Assembly: GCA_963820545.1 (NCBI GenBank) | Contig: CAWGAJ010000004.1 | Location: 1 to 64,000 of the forward strand | Length of the DNA stretch: 64,000 nucleotides | Source: CAWGAJ01 sp963820545 | Lineage (GTDB): Bacteria; Planctomycetota; Planctomycetia; Pirellulales; Thermoguttaceae | Direction: 5' to 3' | In this document: piece after piece, positions 1 through 9,574 of the stretch | How positions within the stretch are numbered: position 1 is the stretch's first letter | How the letters are laid out: every line of letters starts with the position of its first letter | Notes under the pieces: model-generated | Seen by the model: the letters and a program-made list of their open reading frames with translations, nothing else | Told to the model about the DNA's origin: nothing | Databases searched by the model: none | Position numbers and translations under genes: made by a program

Positions 1-38
1 CCCGGGAAAGACAAAAAATTAGTGATGTCCCCTTTTTA

Positions 39-757
39 CTATTCCCACTGATCAAAGCGAATGTTGTCGGGACATACTCCAAACTCGTTTCTCAGCCGCG
101 AGGCGAACAACTCGACCATCGGCTGGGGCCCGCAGAGATAGAAGACCGCCCGTGCCACGGATCGCAGCGGGGCGCAGGCCTCTTCCAACGAGATCATGCC
201 GGGCAGAACCTCGCCGCCGGCTTCCTCTTCGGCGCAGAGCCGCGCGTGGAAGTTCCCGAACTCCGCCTGGCAGCGGCGCCAGCTCGGCGAACACCAGGAG
301 GTCTGCGCCTCGCCCCGTAGTGCAGCCACACGTCCCCCTGCATGCCCCGCACCAGCGCGTCTTCCATGAACGCCACAAAAGGCGTAACGCCCGTGCCGCC
401 GGCGATCAATAGCGCCTCCTGATCCGGCGCCGTGTGGACGACGAAGTGTCCGTAGGGCGCTTTCATCCAGACTTTTCGCCCCACCTCGAGCTGCTCGATA
501 ATCCGGTGGGTATAGCGGCCTTTGGCCGCGATGGTCAGACGGAGGAATCCCGGCCGGCTCGCGCCGTTGGCGATCGTAAAGACCCGCGACTCGGGCCAAT
601 GTTGCGACGGATCATAGTGATCGATCGTCAAGTGGAGGAATTGTCCCGGCTTGTAGCGCGGTTGTTTGCTCAGTCCCTGAAATTCGTACGTGACGACGTC
701 CGGGCCGTGCCGAATGATCCTGGCGACTTCCGCGGTGAACTTGATCGGAGTGGCCAT
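39..757 (-). CDS. E3-type FAD/NAD(P) reductase of the CDP-3,6-dideoxyhexose pathway (frameshifted)
   Basis: This is a ferredoxin-NADP reductase-like flavoprotein. Visible are an FAD-binding barrel (PGQFLHLTI, then RVFTIAN), the nucleotide-binding start GGTGVTPF, and the C-terminal YLCGPQPMVE motif of this family. It begins 5 bases after the stop of rfbH, the E1 dehydratase whose family partner is such a reductase (E3), so it probably feeds electrons to E1. Known E3 proteins carry an N-terminal plant-type [2Fe-2S] ferredoxin domain. None is seen here, so the E1 cluster or a separate ferredoxin must relay electrons. The start ATG at 757 is chosen because the protein MATPIKFTAEV begins the flavin barrel. 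The reading frame shifts twice between about 270 and 330 (HYGAR to ADLLVFAELA to AEFGNFHARL), and both sides are conserved. Confidence 0.75.
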
Positions 758-762
758 CGCGT

Positions 763-2076
763 CTACCTGCTCTTGAAAAACCGGCGGAAGGTCTCGGCGA
801 TGTAGTCGATCTGCTCCCGGCTCAGGCCGGGATACACGCCCACGAAGAACGTGTTGTTCATGATCGTGTCGGTGTTGGCCAGGTCGCCGACGACGCGGCA
901 AGGGATATCGAGATAGGCCGGATGGCGCAGCAGATTGCCGCAGAAGAGGTTGCGGGTCTCGATCTTGGCCGCTTCCAGGAAGGCCGTGAGTTCGTTGCGC
1001 GTAAAGCCGGCCTCCTCGCGCACCGTGATGACGAAGCCGAAATAGGACGGCTCGCTGCCCGCCGGTGTTTCGGGAAGAATCAGGCGGTCGGCGTAGGGCC
1101 TGAGCGCCTCGCTGAGCGCCAGCCAGTTGCGCCGCCGCGCGGTGATGAAGCCGTCGAGCTTCTTCAATTGCGCACAGCCGATGGCGGCCTGGATGTCAGT
1201 TACTTTCAGGTTATATCCGATGTGGGAGTAGACGTACTTATGGTCGTAGCCGTAGGGGAGCGTGCCGAACTGCTGGCTGAACCGCGTGCCGCAGGTATTG
1301 TTCTCGCCGCCGCTGCAATAGCAGTCGCGCCCCCAGTCGCGCAGCGACCGGGCGATGCGGGCAAGCAGCTCGTCGTTGCCGAGCACCGCGCCGCCTTCGC
1401 CCATGGTGATGTGATGGGCGGGATAGAACGAAAGGGTGGCCAGGTCGCCGAACGTGCCCACATTTCGGCCGTTGAGTTTGGTTCCCAGGGCATCGCAGCA
1501 ATCCTCGATAAACCACAAGCCGTACTTCCGGCAAAGATCGCTCACGCCGGCGGCGTCGAAGGGGATCCCCATGGTGTGGGCGATCATCACTCCTTTGGTC
1601 CGCGGACCGATGGCCGCGGCCACGGCCTCCAGGCCGGGTACGTATGTGCCGAGTTCCACGTCCACGAAGACGGGGACGGCAGCGTTTTGGAGGATAGGAT
1701 TGACCGTGGTGGGAAAGCCGGCTGCCACGGTGATGATTTCGTCGCCCGGGCGCACGCGCCGGTCGCCCAAAAGCGGCGACGTCAATGCGCTGGCGGCCAC
1801 AAGGTTCGCCGAAGAGCCGGAATTGACCAGCAGGGCCGTATCCACGGGGAAGAAGTCCGCCAGGCCGGACTCGAACTCCTCGGCGAAACGCCCGGAGGTG
1901 AGCCAGAAATCCAGGACGGCCTCGACGGCAAAGGTCAATTCCTCCGCATCGAAGACGCGGCCGGCGTAGCGGACCACGCTTTCGCCGGGGACAAAAGGCC
2001 GAGGGGCAAAGGCCTCGCTATAATACTCAGCGACTAGGCGGAGGATTTCTTGCCGCTTCAGTTCCGCTGGTTGCAT
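763..2076 (-). CDS. rfbH: CDP-4-keto-6-deoxy-D-glucose 3-dehydratase (E1, RfbH/DdhC/AscC type)
   Basis: This 437-residue enzyme of the DegT/DnrJ/EryC1 aminotransferase fold makes the 3-deoxy intermediate of CDP-3,6-dideoxyhexoses, using PMP and a [2Fe-2S] cluster. The usual PLP lysine is replaced by histidine in SFYPAHHITMGEGG (residues about 221-222), the hallmark of E1. The cluster cysteines are at 194, 252, 254 and 262. Their spacing, C-57X-C-X-C-7X-C, equals the one I recall for the Yersinia E1 enzyme. The ATG at 2076 overlaps the end of the GtrA gene by about 19 bases, suggesting translational coupling, and the E3-like reductase follows at once. Together with rfbF and rfbG in the same locus, this fixes the sugar class with high confidence. 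Confidence 0.95.
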   Translation of the reverse strand: MQPAELKRQEILRLVAEYYSEAFAPRPFVPGESVVRYAGRVFDAEELTFAVEAVLDFWLTSGRFAEEFESGLADFFPVDTALLVNSGSSANLVAASALTSPLLGDRRVRPGDEIITVAAGFPTTVNPILQNAAVPVFVDVELGTYVPGLEAVAAAIGPRTKGVMIAHTMGIPFDAAGVSDLCRKYGLWFIEDCCDALGTKLNGRNVGTFGDLATLSFYPAHHITMGEGGAVLGNDELLARIARSLRDWGRDCYCSGGENNTCGTRFSQQFGTLPYGYDHKYVYSHIGYNLKVTDIQAAIGCAQLKKLDGFITARRRNWLALSEALRPYADRLILPETPAGSEPSYFGFVITVREEAGFTRNELTAFLEAAKIETRNLFCGNLLRHPAYLDIPCRVVGDLANTDTIMNNTFFVGVYPGLSREQIDYIAETFRRFFKSR

Positions 2077-2555
2077 CCTGGCGTCTCCGGGGGTTTCTTG
2101 TGGGCGAATGAGTATTGGCGGTGGCCTATGAAGCTTAGCACGACGGTGCCCGCCGTCAAGACAGCCCCCGCGATGTATGGGGCGTAAGCCCGCGGCCTGA
2201 CGACCAGCTCGAGCAGAATGACCAACATCGGTAGCATGGCGAGATTCACCAGAAACGCGGTCCCATAGACCAAGTAGCAGCGCAGGTACTCGCGGAGGTA
2301 ATTTCCCTTGGTCTTGAAGACGAAGACCTTGTAGCCCAGGTAGGCCACGGTGATGGCGAGCACGTTGCTTAAGACGCAGGCCAGCATGTAGGCAAAAGGC
2401 ACGATGCCGGTGAGCAAGTAGGTGAACAGCACGAACAGCCCGTAGCCGAACAGCGTGTTCCAGGCGCCGACGATCAGGTAGCGCGCCACCTGGCCGAGAG
2501 GGAAATGGCGGGCGATGCGATAAGACAACGCCGGAGCTTTGGGCCGTTCAATCAT
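2058..2555 (-). CDS. GtrA-family membrane protein (lipid-linked sugar flippase type)
   Basis: This is a small 165-residue membrane protein with about four hydrophobic segments (near residues 22-45, 50-72, 92-115 and 122-145). It also has the family-typical start RYLIVGAWNTLFGYGLFVL and the YLGYKVFVFK loop. GtrA proteins are thought to flip polyprenyl-phosphate-linked sugars made by a GtrB/DPM1-like glycosyltransferase. That partner lies directly upstream, and the two genes overlap by 8 bases. Inference: the pair adds a side sugar to the surface polysaccharide on the periplasmic face. Confidence 0.85.
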   Translation of the reverse strand: MIERPKAPALSYRIARHFPLGQVARYLIVGAWNTLFGYGLFVLFTYLLTGIVPFAYMLACVLSNVLAITVAYLGYKVFVFKTKGNYLREYLRCYLVYGTAFLVNLAMLPMLVILLELVVRPRAYAPYIAGAVLTAGTVVLSFIGHRQYSFAHKKPPETPGCNQRN

Positions 2556-3484
2556 CGAAGTTGATTCTTTCTTTTTCGATCACCAGCGGGCGCTTGAGCA
2601 CTTGTGTATGAATCGCGCCGATGTATTCACCCAGGATGCCCGTAAAGAACAATTGCACCGCGGAAAAGAAGAAGATGCCGATCACCAGCGGCGCGATCCC
2701 CACCTTGAAACTTTCCCAAAATATGAGTTTGTAGATGAAATATGCAACGGCAATTAGCAGGCTGAAGGCCCCCAGGCAGAAACCGGTGAACGTTGCCAGC
2801 CGGAGCGGGACCTTGGAGTGGCTGGTGATGCCCAGCATGGCGATATCATAGAGGAGGTAGAAATTGTTTTTGGTGATGCCGCGTTCTCGGCGCGGTTGAT
2901 GATATTCGATCTTGGCCGGCTGGAACCCTATTTCGGCGATCAGTCCCCGGAAATACGGGTACGGGTCGTCCATCTTCTTGAGGATTTCGATCACGCTGCG
3001 GTCGTACAGCCCGAAGCCGTAGAAGTTGTTGGTCAGTTCGATTTCCGATAACCGCTTGACCAGGCGATAGTACAGTTTGCGGATCCCGAACATGATGGAG
3101 CGACTCGCCGCTGCGGACTTTCACGCCCATCACGATCTTGCAGCCCTCCTCCCATTTCGTGAGGAACTCGCTCAGCAACTGCGGCGGCTCCTGCAAGTCG
3201 GCCACGAAAGGAATCACCGCGTCGCCGCGGGCCTGGAGCATGCCGTAAAACGGCGAGCGGATATGGCCAAAATTGCGGCTGTTGATGATTACCTTGACAT
3301 GCTTGTCTTCCGCCGCCAGTCGCCGGAGAATCGCCTGCGTCTGGTCGGTGGAGGCGTTGTCGATGAAGATGTGCTCGTAGCGGTATCTACCCAGCGCGGC
3401 GAATATTTCCTTGACCCGCCGGTAACACTCTTCGACATTATCTTCTTCGTTGTAGCAGGGCGTTACAATGCTAATGAGTTTCAT
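2548..3484 (-). CDS. GtrB/DPM1-like polyprenyl-phosphate glycosyltransferase (GT2, frameshifted)
   Basis: The N-terminal GT-A domain starts MKLISIVTPCYNEEDNVEEC and contains DNASTD and the acidic FVADLQEPP loop. The C-terminal half has two strong membrane helices (around TFTGFCLGAFSLLIAVAYFI and PLVIGIFFFSAVQLFFTGIL), the usual layout of bactoprenol-phosphate glucosyltransferases. The start at 3484 is preceded by an AGGA element. The frame shifts near 3090-3105 (after GVKVRSGES), where the next frame continues with GIRKLYYRLVKRLSE. It sits between the oxidoreductase gene and gtrA and overlaps the latter by 8 bases. The donor sugar cannot be told from sequence. Confidence 0.8.
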
Positions 3485-3573
3485 GATCAATCCTTCCTCG
3501 GTCAAGCGACCGGCGGCTCGCCTCTCGGCAACCCCGCCTCATGTCCATGGTTGGCAGGATGAATATCCGATAG

Positions 3574-4602
3574 TCAGAGATCTGCAATCGTTACCCACTT
3601 CTGGTCTGCAATGCTGAGGTTGACCGCTTCCGTGAACTTCATGTATTGCACACCGACTTCAAAACTCGGTTGCGGTTGCCCGCCTTGCTTGACGGCTTCG
3701 ATAAAATTGTCTTCCACCGTCCAGGATCTTACGAACTCGGCGGGGACGGCGACCGACTTCAATTCGCTATCACCGCGACGGCCAAGGAGAATTTCGTCCG
3801 TCGTGAAGTCGTAGGCCACGGTTCCCTCATTTCCATAAATGGTCAAAGTATCGTGCGGGGGAAACTGGGCGACTCCGCTCCACTCCAGCGTGCCCAGCAG
3901 GCTGCCGGGCCAGCGGCCCAGGGCCTGCACGAAGTCGGGAATAACGACCCGATAGCCGCCGCGATCCGGCACGGAGACGCCCCCTTGGGCGCAAACCGCC
4001 TCCGGCCAGTCCAGAAAACGGGCCAGCACCTCGGCGTAGATCCCCACGCTCAAAATGTTCTTGCCGCTCAGTTCCACCCGTTGCCGCCAGTGGGCCGGGG
4101 CGGAAGGCAACGTCCATTGCGCCCAGCGCCCGGACTTGAAAATGCAACGGGCGGCCGATAGCTCCGTCCGCCAACAACTTCTCCAGATAGCTGCCGTGTT
4201 TTATGCCGTTGGGAGGCGGGCAGAGCATGGCGACTTGCCGGGGATGCGCCGCACCGCGGCCAGCATTTCGCGCGCCTCCGCCAGATTCATGGCCATGCGC
4301 GCTTGACAAAACACATGCTTGCCTGCCGCCAGAGACGCGATCGAAACCGCCGCGTGAAGGTAAGGGGGCGTAGCAATACAAATGGCGTCCAAGTCGGGCC
4401 GGTTCACCACCGCGCGCCAATCGGTGCTGGTCTCCCCCACGCCAAACTCATTCGCCGCGGAGGCGGCCGTCTCGGCGTGTTGATCGCAGACTACCGCGAT
4501 CTCCACATCGTCCCGCCGCTTTAACCCGGGCAAGTGACGGAATCGGGCGACATATCCCGCGCCGACAATGCCCACGCGAATTCGCGACTGTGTGTTTTTC
4601 AT
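3574..4602 (-). CDS. Gfo/Idh/MocA-family sugar oxidoreductase (frameshifted)
   Basis: The N-terminus carries a Rossmann fold, RVGIVGAGYVARFRHLPGL, followed by the family motif AICIATPPYLHA and the GKHVFCQARMAMN segment. In most members that segment reads GKHVxxEKP, so the catalytic-region Glu-Lys-Pro is here Gln-Ala-Arg, which is unusual. The C-terminal part (EWSGVAQFPPHDTLTIYGNEGTV) is the family's alpha/beta domain. The ATG at 4602 follows a GAGGAA element. Two frameshifts are visible, near 4215-4235 and near 4090-4110, with each segment clearly homologous to this family. It probably oxidises or reduces a nucleotide sugar. Its substrate is unknown. Confidence 0.75.
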
Positions 4603-4618
4603 GGTTCCTCGCCTTTCT

Positions 4619-5358
4619 CTAGGGCACAATCCAATCCGGCAGCACGCCCGCTGCTTTGACTCCGCTGCCGAGAGACCTTAATAACTCCGCCAACTCATCG
4701 ACCAGATTACCGACCCGGCTGAGCAAGATGGCATGTTTGTCATCGAACAGCCCCGGACGGTCGTCTTCTTTCACGTAGAAAAACTGCGCTTCCGGCTCGT
4801 AGGCCAGGGCGAGTTTGAGAATGTCATGGTTATGGGAGTGCAGGCCGAAGGCCACGGGCCGATGGACCGTCTCCCTCATAGTTGCAATCGCCTTGAGGTT
4901 TGCGTCCTCGATCTTTTCCGACAACTGTGTATGAATGAATCTGACGTTGTCGTATTCCCTTGACGCTGCGACAATGTCCGCCATGGAGGACGTCCCGGTG
5001 GACATGTAGACGGGCTTCCCCGTCGCCTGGAGTTCTCGCTGCAATGCGACGTTGGAAAAATCCCAGGTCAAGGTCTTCCAAAAATCGACGCCGATGCCAT
5101 TGAAGAACGGTATCGCGTCGATCTCGCAAATGGCGATGCCGAACTCCTTGTTGCAGCCATGCACTTTCTTGCAGGCTTGCGCATAAAAGCTGTCCGGCAG
5201 CCGTTGGCGGGCCGGATCGGCGGTCTGGTAGAAGTCGTGTTTGCGGATTTGAAAGGTAATTGCGTGGACTGCCGTGCCCGTCAACACGTCGAGAGTCCGG
5301 CCGGCACGCTCGGCATGCCGAGGTGGTTGAGTCCGATTTCAGCGATGAATTTGCACAT
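4619..5358 (-). CDS. NeuB-family PEP-condensing synthase, short form (frameshifted)
   Basis: This is a TIM-barrel of the N-acetylneuraminate synthase family. The first codons give MCKFIAEIGLNHLG, equal to the NeuB entry motif AEIGxNHNG. In the shifted frame the next stretch reads AERAGRTLDVLTGTAVHAIT and then FQIRK. The frameshift is at the GGCATGCC around 5311-5320. Later come GKPVYMSTGTSSMADI and FGLHSHNHDI, where most members have a GFSDHT-like motif. There is no C-terminal SAF (antifreeze-like) domain, so the protein is only about 245 residues long, shorter than NeuB (about 340). It lies between the TPP enzyme and the oxidoreductase. It may join phosphoenolpyruvate to a sugar phosphate, but the acceptor is unknown. 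Confidence 0.7.
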
Positions 5359-5366
5359 TTTTGCGG

Positions 5367-7223
5367 TTACTCCGGTGGTGCGAACGAATCGTGGGGAGCG
5401 GAAGGCGAATCGCCGCCCGGCGGACGCCCGATCATGTTGGCCTCGAACTCCGCTCGGTCGAGCAGGGGCAACATATCCTCCATGGGGCGGGAGACAACGG
5501 TGCCGTCCGCCAAGACGGTGGCCACGGCCCTGGGAATGGTCGGCTCATCGGGCAACACCACCACCTCGCAGATCACCGCCTCCTTCATCCTCAGGATACC
5601 TGGAAGACGTTCCTCGATTTCCGCGTTGTGGCGAATTCGCGCCGTCTGCAGGTTGTAAGCGCCGGCCACTTTGATGACGTCGGGCAGAGTCAGGCCGCTT
5701 TCCGGATTCGCCCCCACGTAGCGCCCTTGAAAGTGGTGCTTTTGCATGGCTGTAATCGACCCGTATCCCCGATTGTTAAGCACGAAGTACTTGATGGGCA
5801 AGTTCAAGCGGCGCAGGGTTTCCAATTCTTGGATATTGAGTTGGAAGCCGCCGTCGCCGTCGATGCAGACGGTTCGTCGGCCGCCCGCGGCCAGACAGAC
5901 GCCGATAGCCGCGGGAATGCCCGTCCCCATGGCGCCGATGCCGGGGGCGTTAATCACGCGCTGGCCGCTCTTCAGTCGAAAGGCCTGCATGAGAATATCG
6001 CTGCACGCGCCGGCGCCCCCGGTCACAAGCACATCGGCATCCGTCAGCTCATCGGAGAGAACGTCGTAGAACCGATACGAACTGGCATAGTCCGCATTCT
6101 TGTCGCGGTACTCGGCAAGCACGACCGGATACTTCTCCTGCCACTCCCGCGTCTTTTCCAGCCAAGGCCGAGGCTCATAGTCACCCAACTTGTCGGCCTG
6201 CTTGAGGAACTCCCCCAGAAAGTCGCCGGCATCTGCGCAGACCGGAACGTGGATCTCGGTCTTCATCTTCCAGATCTCCGTCGGATCGACGTCGACCATT
6301 ACGCGGGTGGCGTACTTGGCGAAATTCGCGTGATCGAAGGCCAACGAAGGCAGGTCCAGCCTTGCTCCGATAACGATAATGCAGTCGGCGTTTTGCTGCG
6401 TGAAGTTCGCGCCGCGTTGTCCTGTGCCGCCCGGCCTGCCACGATACAGCGGATAGTCCTCGGGCACCACATCGATCGCTTTCCAAGTGAGCAGCAGCGG
6501 GACGCGCACTTTCTCGAGCAGCTCCAAGAGCAGTCGTTCCGCGTGGGCGGATTTCACGCCGTTGCCGATTAGGAACACGGGACGGGTGCTTTGCTTGAGC
6601 AAATCAATGGTCCGGCTCACGGCCTCGGCAAGATTTGACCCGCCGCTGGACTCCGACGGGTGACCATCAAACCCGGCCAGCCGCTGCGTGTCGATCCGCG
6701 CTGCTTGCACGTCGAGGGGGATATCCAGCCATACCGGGCCGCGACGCCCATGGGTGGCGAGATAAAATGCCCGTTCCAGGTGATAGCGGATCGACAGAGG
6801 ATTCAGCACCGTCACCGCATATTTCGTGATCGGCTTTACGATGGAGACAATGTCCAATTCCTGGTGCCCCATGGATCGAACGCCGTGATCCCCGATCAAA
6901 TCGGCACGCTTCGCGTTTCCGGAAATGAACAGGCACGAGGAGGATTCCAACCAGGACGCGCCAACCCCCGACACCGCATTGGTCCCGGCCGGACCGGCGG
7001 AGACCAACGCTACTCCCAGATGGCCGGTATACTCCGCGTATGCCTCCGCGGCATAGGCGCATGCCTGCTCGTGCAAACAAACCACATACTGAAATCCCTT
7101 GCATTTCCCGAACGAATCGGCCAGATGCATGCAAGCCCCGCCGGGCAGGAGAAAAACGTGCCGCACGCCTAGGCGGGCCACAAATTCTGCGACATAATCC
7201 GAAAGTTTCATCATCATGCGCAT
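5367..7223 (-). CDS. Acetolactate-synthase-like TPP enzyme, candidate sugar carboligase (YerE-like)
   Basis: This 618-residue protein has the three-domain layout of acetolactate synthase. The N-terminal Pyr domain carries the TPP-activating glutamate in CLHEQACAYAAEAYAE (about E52), a middle domain follows, and the C-terminal PP domain has GDGG followed about 25 residues later by NN (LPIKYFVLNNRGYGS). The tail SRPMEDMLPLLDRAEFEANM is one I associate with LPS-locus members of the family. YerE, which adds a pyruvate-derived two-carbon branch to CDP-4-keto-3,6-dideoxyglucose in yersiniose synthesis, belongs to this fold. The presence here of RfbF, RfbG, E1 and E3 makes that role attractive, but it is inferred. 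No small regulatory subunit (ilvH) is nearby, which argues against branched-chain amino acid synthesis. The start codon follows the HAD gene stop directly. Confidence 0.8.
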   Translation of the reverse strand: MRMMMKLSDYVAEFVARLGVRHVFLLPGGACMHLADSFGKCKGFQYVVCLHEQACAYAAEAYAEYTGHLGVALVSAGPAGTNAVSGVGASWLESSSCLFISGNAKRADLIGDHGVRSMGHQELDIVSIVKPITKYAVTVLNPLSIRYHLERAFYLATHGRRGPVWLDIPLDVQAARIDTQRLAGFDGHPSESSGGSNLAEAVSRTIDLLKQSTRPVFLIGNGVKSAHAERLLLELLEKVRVPLLLTWKAIDVVPEDYPLYRGRPGGTGQRGANFTQQNADCIIVIGARLDLPSLAFDHANFAKYATRVMVDVDPTEIWKMKTEIHVPVCADAGDFLGEFLKQADKLGDYEPRPWLEKTREWQEKYPVVLAEYRDKNADYASSYRFYDVLSDELTDADVLVTGGAGACSDILMQAFRLKSGQRVINAPGIGAMGTGIPAAIGVCLAAGGRRTVCIDGDGGFQLNIQELETLRRLNLPIKYFVLNNRGYGSITAMQKHHFQGRYVGANPESGLTLPDVIKVAGAYNLQTARIRHNAEIEERLPGILRMKEAVICEVVVLPDEPTIPRAVATVLADGTVVSRPMEDMLPLLDRAEFEANMIGRPPGGDSPSAPHDSFAPPE

Positions 7224-7224
7224 C

Positions 7225-7824
7225 CTACCGATTCTGGTAACAGATCGAATAAAGTAGATCCAGCGTTTCAGCCGGCGTCAGTGTGCTGTCGTTCCAAGGC
7301 TGCGGGAAAAGGACGCCGTGGATCCCCAAGCTACAAGCGTTGGACACGTTCTCTGGATTGTCGTCGATCAGCACGTCGACTTTTCCCAGCCATTGAAGAA
7401 ATTCCTTCTTGGTGCGATCGCAAGTGGGACCGCGCAAACTGAACCGTGAAGGAACAACGCTAAATGTGCGAATGTAGGCGCCGAAATGGCGGAAAAGCCA
7501 CTCGGCCGCCGCTGCCGCGGAGGCCAGCGGCCGCGCCGTAAGAGCGATATGCCGAAACTCGCCGCCATATCGCTCCAACCAATCCAACACTTCCGCATTG
7601 GGGACCAGATCGCTGGCGACGGGAGAACTGCGAAAGGCATCCAACGACGCAAAGTACTCCTCTATGCTTGTCCTTAGGACCCGATGAGGAGGATTTTCGG
7701 TAATCCCCTCGTACCTCACGGGGCAATCGCGGTGTTCAGGAAGCCAAGCCAGGTCGAACCAAGATCGCATCAGGTCGTTCAGAACGTCGTCAATGTCCCA
7801 AACAATGGTCCGTATTTCGCTCAT
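7225..7824 (-). CDS. HAD-superfamily hydrolase
   Basis: This protein of about 199 residues has HAD motif I as VWDIDDVLNDL (Asp-x-Asp), a cap region, ALTARP in the motif II position, a basic TKKEFLQWLGK stretch, and VDVLIDDNPENV as motif III/IV. It probably dephosphorylates a sugar phosphate made by the neighbouring condensing enzymes, as nonulosonate loci often include such a phosphatase. The ATG at 7824 is preferred for its GGATG element. A GTG at 7839 would add five residues. Its stop is 2 bases before the TPP enzyme start, so it is in the same operon. The substrate is unknown. Confidence 0.7.
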   Translation of the reverse strand: MSEIRTIVWDIDDVLNDLMRSWFDLAWLPEHRDCPVRYEGITENPPHRVLRTSIEEYFASLDAFRSSPVASDLVPNAEVLDWLERYGGEFRHIALTARPLASAAAAAEWLFRHFGAYIRTFSVVPSRFSLRGPTCDRTKKEFLQWLGKVDVLIDDNPENVSNACSLGIHGVLFPQPWNDSTLTPAETLDLLYSICYQNR

Positions 7825-7845
7825 GGAGGCATCCGTCACAAGGGG

Positions 7846-9352
7846 CTAATCCATCCAATACGTAACAAGGGTTTTCCGGTTCGGAGTCTTTTCGATCGTT
7901 GCATCCGTATAGTGCGAATCCCCCTGGGAGTAGCTGGACGATATCTCCTCGATAACCACGCCGCTCGCGGTGGTGAAGCGATGCCGTACTCCCTTGGGAA
8001 TAATAATCACGTCGTTGGTCTTGCACTCGCGTTGTTTGCCGTCGATCCAGAGGTTTATTTGCCCATGCAGGATGTGATATGTCTCGTCCTTGTAGTTGTG
8101 GTATTGTTCCGGATGTTCCTGTCCCGATAGGAGCACAATCAAGCGCTTGCAATATTCGCGGTTGACCACTGTGATGATTGTGGATCCGAATCTGTCGAAG
8201 TTTTCCAGCCCGTAATGGTGGGAGATTTCCAGGTCGATTTGGCTCGGGACGACTACCTTGCTTTCCTGGAGTATTTGCTTGACGCGATGGACGGCGCGGT
8301 AGACCAACTCTCGCTTTTCGGTGCGCCGCGTATTGTCGAGCATGACCGGGTTGCGCGGGAGCAGGTCTGTAGTGGTCTGAAACTCGCTGTACTTCGACAT
8401 CTCGTTGGCCACCAACTGTTTGTGCTGGCTGGGTATGGCGTAGAAGACTTCGTCAGGTCGGATCTGCCGGCCGGCCGCGATGGGGACTTTAGCAAACACG
8501 CCGCGCTTTCAGGTCGTCCAGCGTTTGCAGTTCGCCCGGCGAAAAGGCGTATCTGGCATCCGCAACGCCGCACATCGCCAAGGCCTGCTGCGCTGCTGAA
8601 AGCCAGCCGCGAACTTGCTCCGGCGTGGCCGAGTATGCGTTCAGCTTGATCGTATCCGTGGGCAGCCCTGCGTGCTTTTCAAAGATCGTTGCTCCTTTGG
8701 CAACGGCTATTTTCACGGCGTCCATGTTGTCGGGCCGTTCGTGTGTGGAGTAGCCGATCTCAATCTGCGGGTAGCGCTGTTTCAGTAAATCAATCTGGTT
8801 CAACTCCAGGCGCTCGTCACGAGTGGCATATTCCCCCACGCAATGCATCAGCGACAGATGCTTGTTGCGGTGGACGAAGAAGCTCACCACGCGGTCGATG
8901 TCTTCCAGCGGCACGCCGGCCACCGAGGCGATCACGGGCAGATCCGTCTGCACGATCCGCTCGATCAACGGCCAGTCCGTAAAATAGCAACTCGGAATCT
9001 TCAGGTAATCGAAACCGTGCTCGACAATGCGCTCTACGGAAATCTCGTCCCAAGGCGTGCAGATGGCGAGAAAACCGCAAGCGACGATCTCATCCTTGAT
9101 GGCCTTGTATTGTTCCCAACTCAGCCGCGTCTCCGTGAATCGCTTGACAAACTTCAAATCACTCCTGGCCTGGTAGTCCGGATGAATAAAAGTCTCGATG
9201 TTCCGGTATTGCAACTTCACGGCAAAAGTAAAGGGGAAGTCGCGACATACCTCGTGTATGGCGCGGACGATCCGGATGCCGTGCTCAACGATCCCCATGT
9301 GGTTGTTGGCCATCTCAAAAACAAACATAGGTCGACTATGTATCCTCGTCAT
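7846..9352 (-). CDS. NeuB-SAF-cupin fusion protein (frameshifted)
   Basis: The first 285 residues are a NeuB-type barrel: FVFEMANNHMG replaces the usual AEIGxNHNG, then come AVKLQYRN with the barrel lysine and GYSTHERPDNMDAVKIAV and IFEKHAG. After a one-base gap near 8490-8500 the text continues ARRG-VFAKVPIAAGRQIRPDE, a SAF (antifreeze-like) domain, and then about 130 residues of cupin: HPEQYHNYKDETYHILHG has the His/Glu metal ligands and VIIIPKGVRHRF the second motif. Read as one gene it is about 500 residues, longer than normal NeuB (about 340). It probably makes a nonulosonic-type acid or a related PEP-derived sugar acid, with the cupin as an added isomerase or epimerase. GAGG precedes the start. 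Confidence 0.75.
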
Positions 9353-9469
9353 GCATCACCTCGTTCCGCGTCGGGATTACTCTGCAAAAGGGTTTGATCT
9401 TTTCCGTTCCGTTGCGGGCAGAGATGCGCCCGCAGACGGCCCGAGTTGCAAGATAGGGTAAGTAAATTA

Positions 9470-9499
9470 ATACTAGCATATTTCGGAGTTCCCTGGCAA
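9470..9499 (-). promoter_or_regulatory. Possible internal sigma-70 promoter of the polysaccharide locus
   Basis: Reading the minus strand, TTGCCA (9494-9499) and TAGTAT (9470-9475) are 18 bases apart inside the 222-base gap between the sugar dehydrogenase stop and the NeuB-SAF-cupin start. The gap is unusually long for this otherwise tightly packed gene series, so a second promoter here is plausible. It is only a pattern match. Confidence 0.3.
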
Positions 9500-9574
9500 G
9501 GCGGGACAGTTGGGGGTCTGGCAACCGATATCCGCCCCGGAAAATCCGCCAGCGAGATCCGCGGGCAAAACAGC

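Noticed and set aside
922..2037. Long plus-strand frame of 371 codons opposite rfbH
   Set aside because: Exact antisense of a well-supported E1 gene. Its text (His/Gln/Arg/Gly-rich) is what a high-GC antisense frame gives.
5361..6572. Plus-strand frame of 403 codons opposite the TPP enzyme
   Set aside because: The TPP enzyme has all family motifs in the minus strand, and this frame has no domain and starts within a neighbour.
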